Shown piece by piece: positions 21,703 through 31,479 of a stretch of 64,000 bases of DNA (the first letter of the stretch is position 1; every line of letters begins with the position of its first letter). Source of the DNA: Fodinisporobacter ferrooxydans (GTDB lineage Bacteria; Bacillota; Bacilli; Tumebacillales; MYW30-H2). Position numbers and translations under genes: made by a program. The notes under the pieces were generated by a model. It ran no database searches. It saw only the letters and a program-made list of their open reading frames with translations, and was not told where the DNA came from. The DNA is taken from positions 3,055,501 to 3,119,500 of the forward strand of contig NZ_CP089291.1 in the NCBI RefSeq assembly GCF_022818495.1. The letters are read 5' to 3'.

Positions 21703-23895
21703 ATGAGTCAATTTCGTTTGCGAACAGGTATTTTGCGGCTGCTTATCATTAGTCTTCTGCTTCTTTTAATTGGGCGAATCGGGTATTTGCAAATCGTCGA
21801 CGGGAAAAAATTGACCGCACTCGCGCAGGAAAATTGGGTAGAAACCAAAGATATTCAAGCGGTGCGGGGAACGATCTATGATTCTGCCGGACAAAAGCTT
21901 GCATACACATTGCCCGCTTTTTATTTGAATGTGCATCCGGAAAGCATGAAAGGCAAAGATCCGCAATATCTTGCACAAAAAATCAGCGATCTTTCCAATC
22001 GCGCGCTGCCATATGATGCATTGATTAAAATTTTTAACCAAACAGATTCAAAAGGCTGGTTTGAACTGCCCAACTATAAAATCGAACAAAAAACAAAAGA
22101 TGCGATTGTAAAATTTTTAGAAACACATTTTAAGGAACAAAGCGCGTCCATGGCCGAATACGATTCAGGGATCTATTTTATGGATACGGTCAAGCGCGAT
22201 TATCCGAACGGTGACTTTGCTTCACACGTACTCGGATTTGTCACCGGCAATGGAATTGACAAGCCGTTGCAAGGCGCTGGCGGCATCGAATATCAATACA
22301 ATTCTTTGTTGACAGGAAAACCTGGGAAAGAACGGTTTTTAAAAGATCGCGATGGCAATCCGCTGCCTTTTGGTCAACAATTGTACAAAGCGCCTGTACA
22401 GGGCAAAGACATTGTATTGACAATCGACAGTACGATTCAACGGTTTGCCGAGCAAGCGGTCGATACGATCATGAAAAAGTATTTGCCGAAAGAAGCGACT
22501 GTTATCGTGACAAATCCGAAAACAGGGGAAATCCTGGCGCTCGCCAATCGGCCGTCCTATGATCCCAATGATATTTCAAAAGCATCGGCAAATGCACTGT
22601 ATACCAACTGGGGAGTCAATGCCGTATTTGAACCGGGTTCCACATTTAAAGTCGTGACATTGACCGCAGCATTGGCGGAACACAAAATCTCATTGAACGA
22701 TACCTATCAGTCGGGATCCATCATGGTAAAAGGCGCAACGCATCCGATTTATGACTGGAACTATGTGGGTTGGGGCAGGATCACATATCGGGAAGCGATG
22801 ATTCATTCCAGTAACGTTGGCTTTGTCAATATTGGGCAAGCACTAGGCGCGGATTTGTTGTTTAAATATATCGACTTATTTGGTTTTAATCATAAAACGG
22901 GGATTGACTTGCCCGGTGAACCCAATTCGATTTTGTTTGATCCAAAGACGATCCGTCCCGTCAACTTGGCAACGACGTCGTTTGGACAAGGGATTGCGGT
23001 ATCTTCGATTCAGCAGGTAGCGGCAGTGGGCGCAGTCGCAAATGGCGGGGACCTGATGAAACCTTTTGTCATGAAGGAAGTTCGGGACCCGACTACAGGC
23101 GCGACGATTCAAGTGACCAAACCAACCGTTGTACGTCAAATCGCAACGCCGGAGATTATGAAGACGGTCCGGCAAGTCATGGCCGAAGACGTCAATAGTG
23201 ATGAAAAAGTAATCAAAGTTCCGATTGATTACCCAATGGCGGGAAAAACAGGAACCGCGCAGATTCCGGATGATCATGGCGGATATATGCCGAATGAGTA
23301 TGTTACATCATTTATCGGATTTGCACCCGTACAAGATCCAAAGCTGGAAATTTATGTGACAGTACGCAGTCCGGATCCATCGAAGGCGCCGGCGTATGGA
23401 GATATTATCGCTGAGCCTTCTGCATTGACAGTCATGAATGAAAGTTTGCACTATATGGGTGTACAGCCGCAAACGAATACCAATAGCATGACAGACAGCA
23501 AGAATCAATCACCGCAAAGCGTTGCGAATTATGCATTGGTGCCCGATCTTTCCGGACAAACGGCCACAGGCGCCGCAGCAACAGCGAAGAAAGCGGGATT
23601 CCAACTGCAAGTGTTGGGAACTGGAAAAACAATTTCCAAACAATGGCCCGCTGCCAATCAACAATTTGTACAGGGGAGCAGGATCATTGTACTGACCGGA
23701 GATTCCATCCAGCCTGGGAAAGAAAAGATGCCTGATTTGACAGGGATTTCCCTGCGGGAAGTCAGCGACATTTTATCTGTGCTCCATGTCGGGTTCGTGC
23801 CTTCGGGAAGCGGTTTTGCAGATCGGCAAAGTATACCGCCCGGGTCCGATTTGCCGGCAGGAGCTACGATTCAAGTTGACTTTAAACCGCGTTGA
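21703..23895 (+). CDS. pbpB: Penicillin-binding protein 2B (septal transpeptidase)
   Basis: A class B PBP that crosslinks septal peptidoglycan with its SEDS partner FtsW. It has a short cytoplasmic start, one transmembrane anchor (about 7-28), a dimerisation domain opening with VRGTIYDSAGQKLAY, and the transpeptidase. Catalytic motifs are S313-TFK in EPGSTFK, S369-S-N371, and K515-TG in AGKTGTAQ. The C-terminus has two PASTA-like repeats (VPDLSGQTATGAAATAKKAG and MPDLTGISLREVSDIL). About 730 residues. ATG 21703 has GGTG upstream; an in-frame GTG at 21694 overlaps the ftsL stop and is an alternative. Confidence 0.94.
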   Translation: MSQFRLRTGILRLLIISLLLLLIGRIGYLQIVDGKKLTALAQENWVETKDIQAVRGTIYDSAGQKLAYTLPAFYLNVHPESMKGKDPQYLAQKISDLSNRALPYDALIKIFNQTDSKGWFELPNYKIEQKTKDAIVKFLETHFKEQSASMAEYDSGIYFMDTVKRDYPNGDFASHVLGFVTGNGIDKPLQGAGGIEYQYNSLLTGKPGKERFLKDRDGNPLPFGQQLYKAPVQGKDIVLTIDSTIQRFAEQAVDTIMKKYLPKEATVIVTNPKTGEILALANRPSYDPNDISKASANALYTNWGVNAVFEPGSTFKVVTLTAALAEHKISLNDTYQSGSIMVKGATHPIYDWNYVGWGRITYREAMIHSSNVGFVNIGQALGADLLFKYIDLFGFNHKTGIDLPGEPNSILFDPKTIRPVNLATTSFGQGIAVSSIQQVAAVGAVANGGDLMKPFVMKEVRDPTTGATIQVTKPTVVRQIATPEIMKTVRQVMAEDVNSDEKVIKVPIDYPMAGKTGTAQIPDDHGGYMPNEYVTSFIGFAPVQDPKLEIYVTVRSPDPSKAPAYGDIIAEPSALTVMNESLHYMGVQPQTNTNSMTDSKNQSPQSVANYALVPDLSGQTATGAAATAKKAGFQLQVLGTGKTISKQWPAANQQFVQGSRIIVLTGDSIQPGKEKMPDLTGISLREVSDILSVLHVGFVPSGSGFADRQSIPPGSDLPAGATIQVDFKPR

Positions 23896-24089
23896 CAAAC
23901 GTTGCAGCACGCAGATTTGCCGCGTGCCTGCTCACGAATTGTAAAGGATTGTAATGCGATCGGCAATTCGGAATGACTGTTTGGATGGCGGCCATTTCAA
24001 AATCGATGGGTATGTTTGTCTGCCTTTTGCATATTGTGAAGATAGTAGGACTTGCTTTAGGGTTGAGGCTCGAAAAGGAGGCGTCACAA

Positions 24090-26054
24090 TTGCGAATGGC
24101 AAATGCAACGCTGAGACGTCGACTCGTCGTCGTGTTGGTGGGATTTTTCGTAGTATTCGCGTTATTGATTGTACGATTGGCGTATTTGCAATTGATCAAA
24201 TCGCCATGGCTGACAGAACAGGCCGAAAATCTATGGAAACGGAACATCCCGGTGGAAGCGATGCGCGGAACGATTTTTGACCGGGAAGGGCAGGTGCTGG
24301 CGTACAATGGGAGTGCAGCCACCGTTGTCGTGATTCCATCTCAGGTCAAAGATAAACAGGCGACTGCAGCGAAATTGGCAAAAGTATTAGATGCAAGCAC
24401 GGAAGAAATTTTAAAACGCATTCAAAAACGCACGCTTTTGGTATATTTGGGTCCGAAAGGGAGGCGAATCTCCGATGATAAGGCAAAAGCGATTCGAGAC
24501 ATGCGGCTTCCGGGCGTATTTATTACGGAAGGCGGTACACGGCTCTATCCAAATGACAGCCTGGCAGCACAAGTGCTTGGATTTACAGGTGTTGACAATC
24601 AGGGGCTGGCTGGTGTGGAAGCTGAATATGACAAGCAGTTAAAAGGCGCACCTGGGCATATCAGTTTTTTCGCCAATGCGAAAGGCCAGGAAATGCCCCA
24701 GCAAAATGATCAATATGTTCCGCCGGTAAACGGTGAAGATATGGTTTTGACGATTGACAAAAAAATACAGACGTTTGTGGAGCGGGAAATTCAAAACGCA
24801 GTGGCAGAATACAATCCGGATTCGGTAGTCGGTATTGTCGCCAACCCGAAAACAGGGGAAATTTTGGCAATGGCCAATTATCCCACATTCGATCCGGGGC
24901 ATTGGAAAGACTATCCAAAAGAGTCGTATGACCGCAATTTGGCCATTTGGAAAACGTTTGAACCTGGGTCAACATTCAAGATCGTTACATTGGCAGCAGC
25001 ATTGCAAGAGAAAAAAGTGAATTTGAAAGATTCTTTTCATGATCCTGGCTATTATGAAGTTGCCGGTCATAAAATTAAGTGTTGGAAAGCTGGAGGCCAT
25101 GGGTCCGAATCATTCCTTGAAGTAGTGGAAAACTCCTGTAACCCGGGATTTATCTTGATGGGGGAACGTTTAGGCAAAACTACGCTGTTTGACTACATTA
25201 AAAATTTTGGCTTCGGGCAAAAAACAGGTATCGATTTGCCGGGAGAAGGAAACGGAATTTTGTTCAAGCTGAATAAAGTCGGCCCATTGGAACTTGCCAC
25301 GACGTCTTTTGGCCAAGGGGTTTCTGTGACGCCGATCCAGCAAGTGATGGCGGTTTCCGCAGTTGCCAACGGCGGTGAATTGATGAAACCATTCGTGGTA
25401 AAAGAGTTTAAAGACCATTCAACCGGACAAATACTTTCCGAAACAAAGCCGACGGTTGTCAGGCGCGTGATCACGCCGGAAGTTGCACAGGAGATCCGAG
25501 GGGCTTTGGAAAGCGTCGTTGCCAGAGGTTCTGGAGCGAAAGCATACCAGGAAGGATTCCGTGTAGCCGGCAAGACAGGTACCGCACAGGTCGTGGAAAA
25601 CGGGCGCTACTCAGGCAGCCATTACATCGTGTCTTTTATCGGCATGGCGCCTGCGAATGATCCGAAGCTTGTGGCGTATATTGCAGTGGATCATCCAAGA
25701 CCGAAAGGCACACCTGTATTTGGCAGCCAGATTGCGGCGCCGATTGTGGGCCGCATACTCGCAGACAGTTTAACGTATATGCATGTGCAGCCGTCGGCAG
25801 ATGGATTGCCGAAAAAATACAAGTATCCGGACATTACACCGACTGTTATTCCTGACTTGACAGGTTTGAGCAAACAAGAAGCAAGTCGCAAAATGCTGGA
25901 AAGCAGCGCAAATTTGCGTGCCGAAATGCTTGGAAATGGAGATACTGTGATTGCACAGCGGCCGTCGCCAGGGACAAAAGTTCCGCCTGGCACTCGTATC
26001 CTATTATATCTGGGGAATAAGCCGGGAGATTCGACAGAAAAAAAGGCCAATTAA
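24090..26054 (+). CDS. spoVD: Stage V sporulation protein D (sporulation-specific PBP)
   Basis: A class B PBP needed for spore cortex peptidoglycan, working with the SEDS protein SpoVE. Domains: transmembrane anchor (about 15-35), dimerisation domain opening MRGTIFDREGQVLAYN, and transpeptidase with S294-TFK, S349-C-N351 and K495-TG. There is one C-terminal PASTA repeat (VIPDLTGLSKQEASRKMLES), as in B. subtilis SpoVD (two in PbpB). TTG 24090 has AAAGGAGG with 8-nt spacing; an upstream in-frame ATG would add 39 residues without a site. The 195-nt gap before it shows no terminator. I could not find a convincing sigma-E promoter there. Confidence 0.93.
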   Translation: MRMANATLRRRLVVVLVGFFVVFALLIVRLAYLQLIKSPWLTEQAENLWKRNIPVEAMRGTIFDREGQVLAYNGSAATVVVIPSQVKDKQATAAKLAKVLDASTEEILKRIQKRTLLVYLGPKGRRISDDKAKAIRDMRLPGVFITEGGTRLYPNDSLAAQVLGFTGVDNQGLAGVEAEYDKQLKGAPGHISFFANAKGQEMPQQNDQYVPPVNGEDMVLTIDKKIQTFVEREIQNAVAEYNPDSVVGIVANPKTGEILAMANYPTFDPGHWKDYPKESYDRNLAIWKTFEPGSTFKIVTLAAALQEKKVNLKDSFHDPGYYEVAGHKIKCWKAGGHGSESFLEVVENSCNPGFILMGERLGKTTLFDYIKNFGFGQKTGIDLPGEGNGILFKLNKVGPLELATTSFGQGVSVTPIQQVMAVSAVANGGELMKPFVVKEFKDHSTGQILSETKPTVVRRVITPEVAQEIRGALESVVARGSGAKAYQEGFRVAGKTGTAQVVENGRYSGSHYIVSFIGMAPANDPKLVAYIAVDHPRPKGTPVFGSQIAAPIVGRILADSLTYMHVQPSADGLPKKYKYPDITPTVIPDLTGLSKQEASRKMLESSANLRAEMLGNGDTVIAQRPSPGTKVPPGTRILLYLGNKPGDSTEKKAN

Positions 26055-26127
26055 ACTTTTCCCGGATTGGACGCCATGGTTGGCAAAGGAGTATCGGTTC
26101 TTGCGCCGATTTATTTTCGATAAGTTC

Positions 26128-26156
26128 TTGACAGCCTACCGGAAAGCTCATAGAGT
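26128..26156 (+). promoter_or_regulatory. Sigma-A promoter upstream of murE
   Basis: TTGACA (26128-26133), a 17-bp spacer, then TAGAGT (26151-26156). The consensus -35 and ideal spacing point to vegetative expression of murE and downstream wall genes independent of spoVD. Confidence 0.7.
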
Positions 26157-26197
26157 ACTAATTATGGATTGATTCAGGAGGATAAGGAGGCAGACCG

Positions 26198-27691
26198 TTG
26201 TTTTTACAAACACTGATTGCAAGTCTACTGCATAAACACGTGCTGGGTGCACCGGAAGCGGTAGAGATCCGGTCGATTACCTCAAACTCGAAAGAAGTAA
26301 CGGCAGGTAGTTTGTTTGTCGCCATTGTTGGAAATACCGTTGATGGACATACATTTTTACCGGAAGTGTGTGACAAGGGAGCGGTTGCGGTATTGGTAGA
26401 GCGGGCCTGTGAAGATCTCCCAAACCACGTTGTACAAATCGTTGTGCCGAGCACCAGAAAAGCCGTTGCCATTGTAGCAAGCGTCTTTTACCGACAGCCC
26501 TCGAAAGAAATGAAAGTCATTGGAGTGACAGGCACCAACGGCAAGACTACGACAACCCATTTAATTGAAAAAGTCCTGTCCGACTGTGGTTTTACAACAG
26601 GGTTGATCGGCACGATCCACATGCGGATCGGGCAGGAAGTGATCGATGTTGCCAACACGACACCGGAAGCATTGGAGCTTCAGAAAACCTTTCGAACCAT
26701 GTGTGACAGGAATACCACATATTGCATAATGGAAGTTTCTTCACATGCTCTTGAACTCTATCGCGTAGCCGGTACGCATTTTCGGACAGCGATTTTTACG
26801 AACCTGACACAAGATCATCTGGATTTTCACGGTACAATGGAGCAGTACCGAAATGCGAAAGGAAAGTTTTTTTCAAGACTTGGCAACACATACGAAGATT
26901 CGACGGAGAAACAGAGTTTTGCCGTCATTAATCGGGATGATCCGCATGCGGAGTTTTTTCTCGCACAAACCGTAGCACCTACGATTACATATGGCATCGA
27001 CCAGCCTTCCGATGTGCGGGCGCTTGATGTTCACATTACTGCAGAAGGCGTGTTCTTTCGATTGGAAACATTTGCCGGTTCTGCTGCCGTGCAATTGCGA
27101 TTGACTGGGAAATTCAGCGTCTATAATGCGTTGGCGGCCATTGCCGCTTGCTTGATTGAATCGATCCCCCTGCCTGCAATTCTACATTCCCTGGAGCAGG
27201 TGGATAACGTTCCTGGTCGATTTGAAAAAGTCGAAGAAGGACAGCCGTTTACCGTCATCGTCGATTACTCCCATACCCCGGATAGTCTGGAAAACGCCTT
27301 AAAGACCATCCAGGAGTTTGCAAAAGGGAAAATCTGGACAGTCGTTGGCTGCGGCGGTGACAGGGATCGTTCCAAACGCCCCATCATGGCGAAAATTGCC
27401 GCAACGTACAGCGATACGGCGATCCTTACATCAGACAATCCGCGCACGGAAGATCCGGATCGGATTTTGGATGACATGGAAGCCGGACTGCAAGAAATCC
27501 CAAATCTCAATTATTTTCGATTGGCGGATCGGAAGCAAGCGATCCGCTATGCCATTGAGCATGCAGATCCATCCGATTGTATCCTGATTGCCGGCAAAGG
27601 TCATGAAACCTATCAGATTATCGGGAAAACCAAATACCATTTTGACGATCGTGAAATTGCGCGTTCCGTCATACGAGGGATGGGACAATGA
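26198..27691 (+). CDS. murE: UDP-MurNAc-tripeptide synthetase MurE
   Basis: MurE adds the third stem-peptide residue to UDP-MurNAc-L-Ala-D-Glu. The 497-residue Mur ligase has the ATP loop VTGTNGKTTTTHLIE (about 110-124), TTPEALELQ, the SSHALELYRV block, and the substrate-specificity motif D413-NPR in TSDNPRTEDPDRI. DNPR marks meso-diaminopimelate rather than lysine enzymes, so the wall is probably meso-DAP type. The TTG start at 26198 follows AAGGAGGCAGACCG. The last 4 nt overlap the murF start (ATGA). Confidence 0.95.
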   Translation: MFLQTLIASLLHKHVLGAPEAVEIRSITSNSKEVTAGSLFVAIVGNTVDGHTFLPEVCDKGAVAVLVERACEDLPNHVVQIVVPSTRKAVAIVASVFYRQPSKEMKVIGVTGTNGKTTTTHLIEKVLSDCGFTTGLIGTIHMRIGQEVIDVANTTPEALELQKTFRTMCDRNTTYCIMEVSSHALELYRVAGTHFRTAIFTNLTQDHLDFHGTMEQYRNAKGKFFSRLGNTYEDSTEKQSFAVINRDDPHAEFFLAQTVAPTITYGIDQPSDVRALDVHITAEGVFFRLETFAGSAAVQLRLTGKFSVYNALAAIAACLIESIPLPAILHSLEQVDNVPGRFEKVEEGQPFTVIVDYSHTPDSLENALKTIQEFAKGKIWTVVGCGGDRDRSKRPIMAKIAATYSDTAILTSDNPRTEDPDRILDDMEAGLQEIPNLNYFRLADRKQAIRYAIEHADPSDCILIAGKGHETYQIIGKTKYHFDDREIARSVIRGMGQ

Positions 27692-29070
27692 AACGAACGG
27701 TGGCAGAAATTGTATCGATGACGCAAGGAGCGCTTGCAAAAGGGCCAGAGGATGTACTTGTGACAGGTGTTTCGACAGACAGTCGAAACATCCGGCCGGG
27801 AAATCTCTTCGTTCCGTTAATTGGCGAAACGTTCGACGGCCATCAATTCGCCGAAGCGGTAGCGGCAGCCGGTGCAGCGGCGATTTTGTGGACAGAAGGC
27901 AGGGAACTGCCGACAGTCAATTGCCCGGTGATCGTCGTCGCGGATCCATTGCTGGCGTTACAGCAGCTTGCGCATGCATATCGCAAACAGCTGCATGCAA
28001 AGATTGTAGCGATTACCGGAAGCAACGGCAAAACATCGACGAAAGACATAATTGCAAAGGTGCTCAGCGAGTCGTTTCGCGTGCAAAAAACAGGCGGCAA
28101 TTTGAACAATCATATCGGTGTACCGCTGACACTGTTGTCTTTAAAGGAAGATACAGAGATCGCCGTTGTCGAGATGGGCATGAACCACGCAGGTGAAATT
28201 CGCTTGCTCTCGCAAATTGCAGAGCCGGATGTGGGTGTAATCACAAACATCGGTGAAAGCCACTTGGAGTTTTTCGGGTCCCGTTCAGGTATTGCAGATG
28301 CAAAATGGGAATTGATCGATCAGTTGGAACAGTTGGGCGGACAACGGACGGCAGTGGTTAATGGAGATGAACCGCTGCTGCGCGAACGTGCCGGCAGGTT
28401 TTCCGGAAGACTTTTGTTTTTTGGCATTCAGCCGGGGAATGATGTGCATCCCGTACAATTGCAGCGCAATGGACTATCCGGATATACGTTTTCTGTAGGT
28501 GAAACAAATCGCTCCTTTCAACTGCCGGTTTTGGGAGAACATCAGGTGACAAACGCTTTGGCTGCCATTGCAGTGGCTCGCGAGTTTGGAATGCATGACG
28601 AAAAGATTGCTGCCGGGCTTTCCCGAGTACAGTTGACGCCCATGCGCATGCAGGTCATCCAATCGGAACAAACCGGGTGGGTCATGGTCAATGATGCGTA
28701 CAATGCGAGTCCGACTTCCATGAAGGCCGGGTTCCAACTGCTCGGCGAGTTGACAGACGTTTATAAAATAGCCGCTCTCGGCGCGATGCTGGAACTCGGG
28801 AAGCAATCGCAGGAAGCGCATCGGGAAGTGGGAGCAGCAGCTGTACAATATGGCATTCAAGAATTGTATTGTTTTGGCGAAGATGCCCGCTATATCGTGG
28901 AAGGGGCTTTGGCTTTTGGACTGCAAAAAGAAAACGCCCATTGGTATAAGGATATCGAGTCGTTGCTGACGGATCTGCGTGCAAGAATGCTGGAAGTCAA
29001 AGACGGTGTGCTTTTTGTAAAAGGATCCCGGGGGATGCGGATGGAACGGGTGGTACAAGGGCTCGAATAA
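27688..29070 (+). CDS. murF: UDP-MurNAc-tripeptide:D-Ala-D-Ala ligase MurF
   Basis: MurF completes the pentapeptide by adding D-Ala-D-Ala. The 460-residue protein has the N-terminal domain with VSTDSRNIRPGNLFVPLIGE, the ATP loop ITGSNGKTSTKDIIA, TGGNLNNHIGVPLTLL, EMGMNHAGEI and NDAYNASPTSMKAGFQLL, all typical of MurF. It starts within the murE stop, so translation is coupled. Next gene mraY follows after 42 nt. Confidence 0.95.
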   Translation: MKRTVAEIVSMTQGALAKGPEDVLVTGVSTDSRNIRPGNLFVPLIGETFDGHQFAEAVAAAGAAAILWTEGRELPTVNCPVIVVADPLLALQQLAHAYRKQLHAKIVAITGSNGKTSTKDIIAKVLSESFRVQKTGGNLNNHIGVPLTLLSLKEDTEIAVVEMGMNHAGEIRLLSQIAEPDVGVITNIGESHLEFFGSRSGIADAKWELIDQLEQLGGQRTAVVNGDEPLLRERAGRFSGRLLFFGIQPGNDVHPVQLQRNGLSGYTFSVGETNRSFQLPVLGEHQVTNALAAIAVAREFGMHDEKIAAGLSRVQLTPMRMQVIQSEQTGWVMVNDAYNASPTSMKAGFQLLGELTDVYKIAALGAMLELGKQSQEAHREVGAAAVQYGIQELYCFGEDARYIVEGALAFGLQKENAHWYKDIESLLTDLRARMLEVKDGVLFVKGSRGMRMERVVQGLE

Positions 29071-29112
29071 AACGACACATTTCAGAAACAGCAGAAGGGG
29101 GGCTTCGATCCG

Positions 29113-30075
29113 ATGGATTTGCAGACATTGCTGTTCACAGCAGCTATGTCCTTTGCCGTAGCGGTGATCTTGGGACCTTTGTGTATACCGTTGTTACGTC
29201 GATTGAAAGTTGGTCAAAGCATTCGCGCGGAAGGACCGCAAGCACATATGAAAAAATCCGGCACACCGACAATGGGCGGCATTATGACTGTCATCGCACT
29301 CGCGATTACAGCGATCAAGTTCGGCTTTGGATCGAGCCAGATTTGGCTTTTATTACTTGTTACAATCGGATTTGGCTCCATTGGCTTTTTGGATGATTTC
29401 ATCAAGGTCGTGTTAAAAAGAAATTTAGGTTTGCGCGCCAAACAAAAAATGTTCGGGCAAATTTTGGTTGCTGTCGTTTTTTATTTTATACTGTATTTTA
29501 CAGGGCAACTCAATACTACCATTTCCATACCTTTTAGCAATTATGACTTGAATTTTAGCTGGTTGTACCTTCCCTTCCTCGTTTTTTTGGTGATTGGTTT
29601 TTCCAATGCCGTGAATCTGACGGACGGACTGGATGGATTGGCTGCCGGAACATCCGCGATTGCATATGGTACGTATGCAGTGATTGCTTTTCATTTAAGC
29701 CACTATGACATTGCTTTATTTTGTGCTGCAATGGTCGGTGCCGTAGTGGGTTTTTTGGTATTCAATATTCATCCGGCAAAAGTGTTTATGGGGGATACGG
29801 GGTCGCTTGCCATCGGCGGCGGGCTGGCCGCTGTCGCGATTTTGACCAAGACGGAAATATTGTTGTTGTTGATCGGCGGCATTTTTGTCATTGAAACTTT
29901 ATCTGTAATGATTCAGGTATTTTCCTTTCAAACATTTGGCAAACGGGTGTTTAAAATGAGCCCGTTGCATCATCATTTTGAATTGGTTGGCTGGACAGAA
30001 TGGCGGGTTGTTTTGACGTTTTGGCTGGTCGAGTTTGTGGCTTGTTTGGCAGCTATTGCGATTTATCAGCGGTAA
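29113..30075 (+). CDS. mraY: Phospho-MurNAc-pentapeptide transferase MraY
   Basis: An integral membrane enzyme that joins phospho-MurNAc-pentapeptide to undecaprenyl phosphate, giving lipid I. The 320-residue protein has about ten transmembrane helices and the family's loops: [16 protein letters not shown], the metal-binding GFLDDFIKV with catalytic aspartates, [26 protein letters not shown], and [13 protein letters not shown] near the C-terminus. The ATG follows AAGGGGGGC. Operon position between murF and murD is standard. Confidence 0.96.
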   Translation: MDLQTLLFTAAMSFAVAVILGPLCIPLLRRLKVGQSIRAEGPQAHMKKSGTPTMGGIMTVIALAITAIKFGFGSSQIWLLLLVTIGFGSIGFLDDFIKVVLKRNLGLRAKQKMFGQILVAVVFYFILYFTGQLNTTISIPFSNYDLNFSWLYLPFLVFLVIGFSNAVNLTDGLDGLAAGTSAIAYGTYAVIAFHLSHYDIALFCAAMVGAVVGFLVFNIHPAKVFMGDTGSLAIGGGLAAVAILTKTEILLLLIGGIFVIETLSVMIQVFSFQTFGKRVFKMSPLHHHFELVGWTEWRVVLTFWLVEFVACLAAIAIYQR

Positions 30076-30090
30076 GGAGAGAGTAGACAG

Positions 30091-31446
30091 ATGCAAGTGA
30101 ATGGGAAAGAAATCCTGGTGCTGGGGGCTGCCAAAAGCGGTGTTGCGGCAGCACTGCTGTTGCATCAACACGGCGCCATCGTGACAGTGAATGATAGCAA
30201 GCCAAGGGATGCGATTGCACATGATGTGGAATGTCTGGAGGAAAAAGGGATTCGTGTCGTGACCGGTTCCCATCCGGAAGGGATTGTTCATAAGGATCTA
30301 TACTGTATCGTCAAAAACCCGGGTATTCCCTATTCTGCAGCGCCGATCGCAGCAGCGCAAAAACTTTCGATACCGGTCTATACGGAAGTGGAGATTGCAT
30401 ATCAATATGCACAATCTCCATTTATCGGCATAACGGGGAGCAATGGGAAAACGACGACGACGACACTGGTAGGCGAGATGTTGGCATCTGCTCATGTGCC
30501 GAATGTGGTTGCAGGCAATATCGGAACAGCTCTTTCCACAATCGTCGGGGAAACAAAACCGAAGGAATGGATTGTCGCCGAATTAAGCAGTTTTCAATTG
30601 CTGGGAATTGAAACGTTTCGCCCGAAGATTGCGGCGATTTTAAATATATACCAGGCGCATCTGGATTATCATGGAGATCTGGCCTCGTATCGGGCCGCCA
30701 AAAGTCGTTTGTTGATGAACCAGACAGACGATGACTTTGCCGTGCTGAATTATGACAATGCGGCTGCGTGGGAATTAAACAGCGCGACAAAAGCCCGCGT
30801 GATTCCTTTCAGCAGGACGCAGCGTCTGGCGCAGGGCGTGTTTGTGCAGGAGGGATCTATACATATCCGCATCGGCGACAAGGATGCGGACGTTTGCAAT
30901 GTGTCGGAACTGGCCCTGCCTGGAGAACACAATCTGGAAAATATTCTCGCTGCGACTGCCATCGCATTCCTTGCAGGCGCCGGCATCGAGGCGATTCGCG
31001 CCGTGCTTTTGACGTTCCGCGGCGTCGAACACCGGCTGGAATATGTAAAGACAGTCAATCAGGTGCAATATTTTAACGATTCCAAAGCGACCAACAGCGA
31101 TGCGGCCATGCGCGCCATCGGTTCGTTTGCGCAGCCGGTCGTGTTAATCGCCGGCGGACTGGACCGCGGCGATGATTTTCGCAAGCTGGAAGAAGTGTTG
31201 GCGCGGCATGTGAAAGCTGTCGTGCTGCTGGGACAATCCCGTTTTGCCTTTGCGGAAGCGGCCAAACGCGCCCATGTCAAAGAGATCGAACTTGTGGACG
31301 GTTTGGCGGAAGCGGTCGAAAAGGCGGCACAGATGGCGGCGCCGGGGGATGTTGTGCTGTTGTCGCCCGCTTGCGCTTCATGGGATATGTTTCAATCTTT
31401 TGAAGAGCGGGGGAGCATGTTTAAACATTTCGTGCATACATTATAG
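30091..31446 (+). CDS. murD: UDP-MurNAc-L-Ala:D-Glu ligase MurD
   Basis: MurD adds D-glutamate to UDP-MurNAc-L-alanine. The 451 residues include the UDP-binding start LVLGAAKSGVAAALLL, KNPGIPY, the ATP loop ITGSNGKTTTTTLVGEM, AELSSFQLLGIETF, the HRLEYV motif, NDSKATNSDA and LIAGGLDRGDDF, and it ends LSPACASWDMFQSFEERG. All are strict MurD signatures. The start follows TAAGGAGAG, 15 nt after mraY. Confidence 0.96.
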   Translation: MQVNGKEILVLGAAKSGVAAALLLHQHGAIVTVNDSKPRDAIAHDVECLEEKGIRVVTGSHPEGIVHKDLYCIVKNPGIPYSAAPIAAAQKLSIPVYTEVEIAYQYAQSPFIGITGSNGKTTTTTLVGEMLASAHVPNVVAGNIGTALSTIVGETKPKEWIVAELSSFQLLGIETFRPKIAAILNIYQAHLDYHGDLASYRAAKSRLLMNQTDDDFAVLNYDNAAAWELNSATKARVIPFSRTQRLAQGVFVQEGSIHIRIGDKDADVCNVSELALPGEHNLENILAATAIAFLAGAGIEAIRAVLLTFRGVEHRLEYVKTVNQVQYFNDSKATNSDAAMRAIGSFAQPVVLIAGGLDRGDDFRKLEEVLARHVKAVVLLGQSRFAFAEAAKRAHVKEIELVDGLAEAVEKAAQMAAPGDVVLLSPACASWDMFQSFEERGSMFKHFVHTL

Positions 31447-31479
31447 CGATTAGAGGACAAGGGATATGGAGGTGGGGTA

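Noticed and set aside
27588-28196. 202-codon forward frame across the murE-murF junction
   Set aside because: Out-of-frame reading of two conserved genes, with Arg/Cys-rich composition and no binding site.
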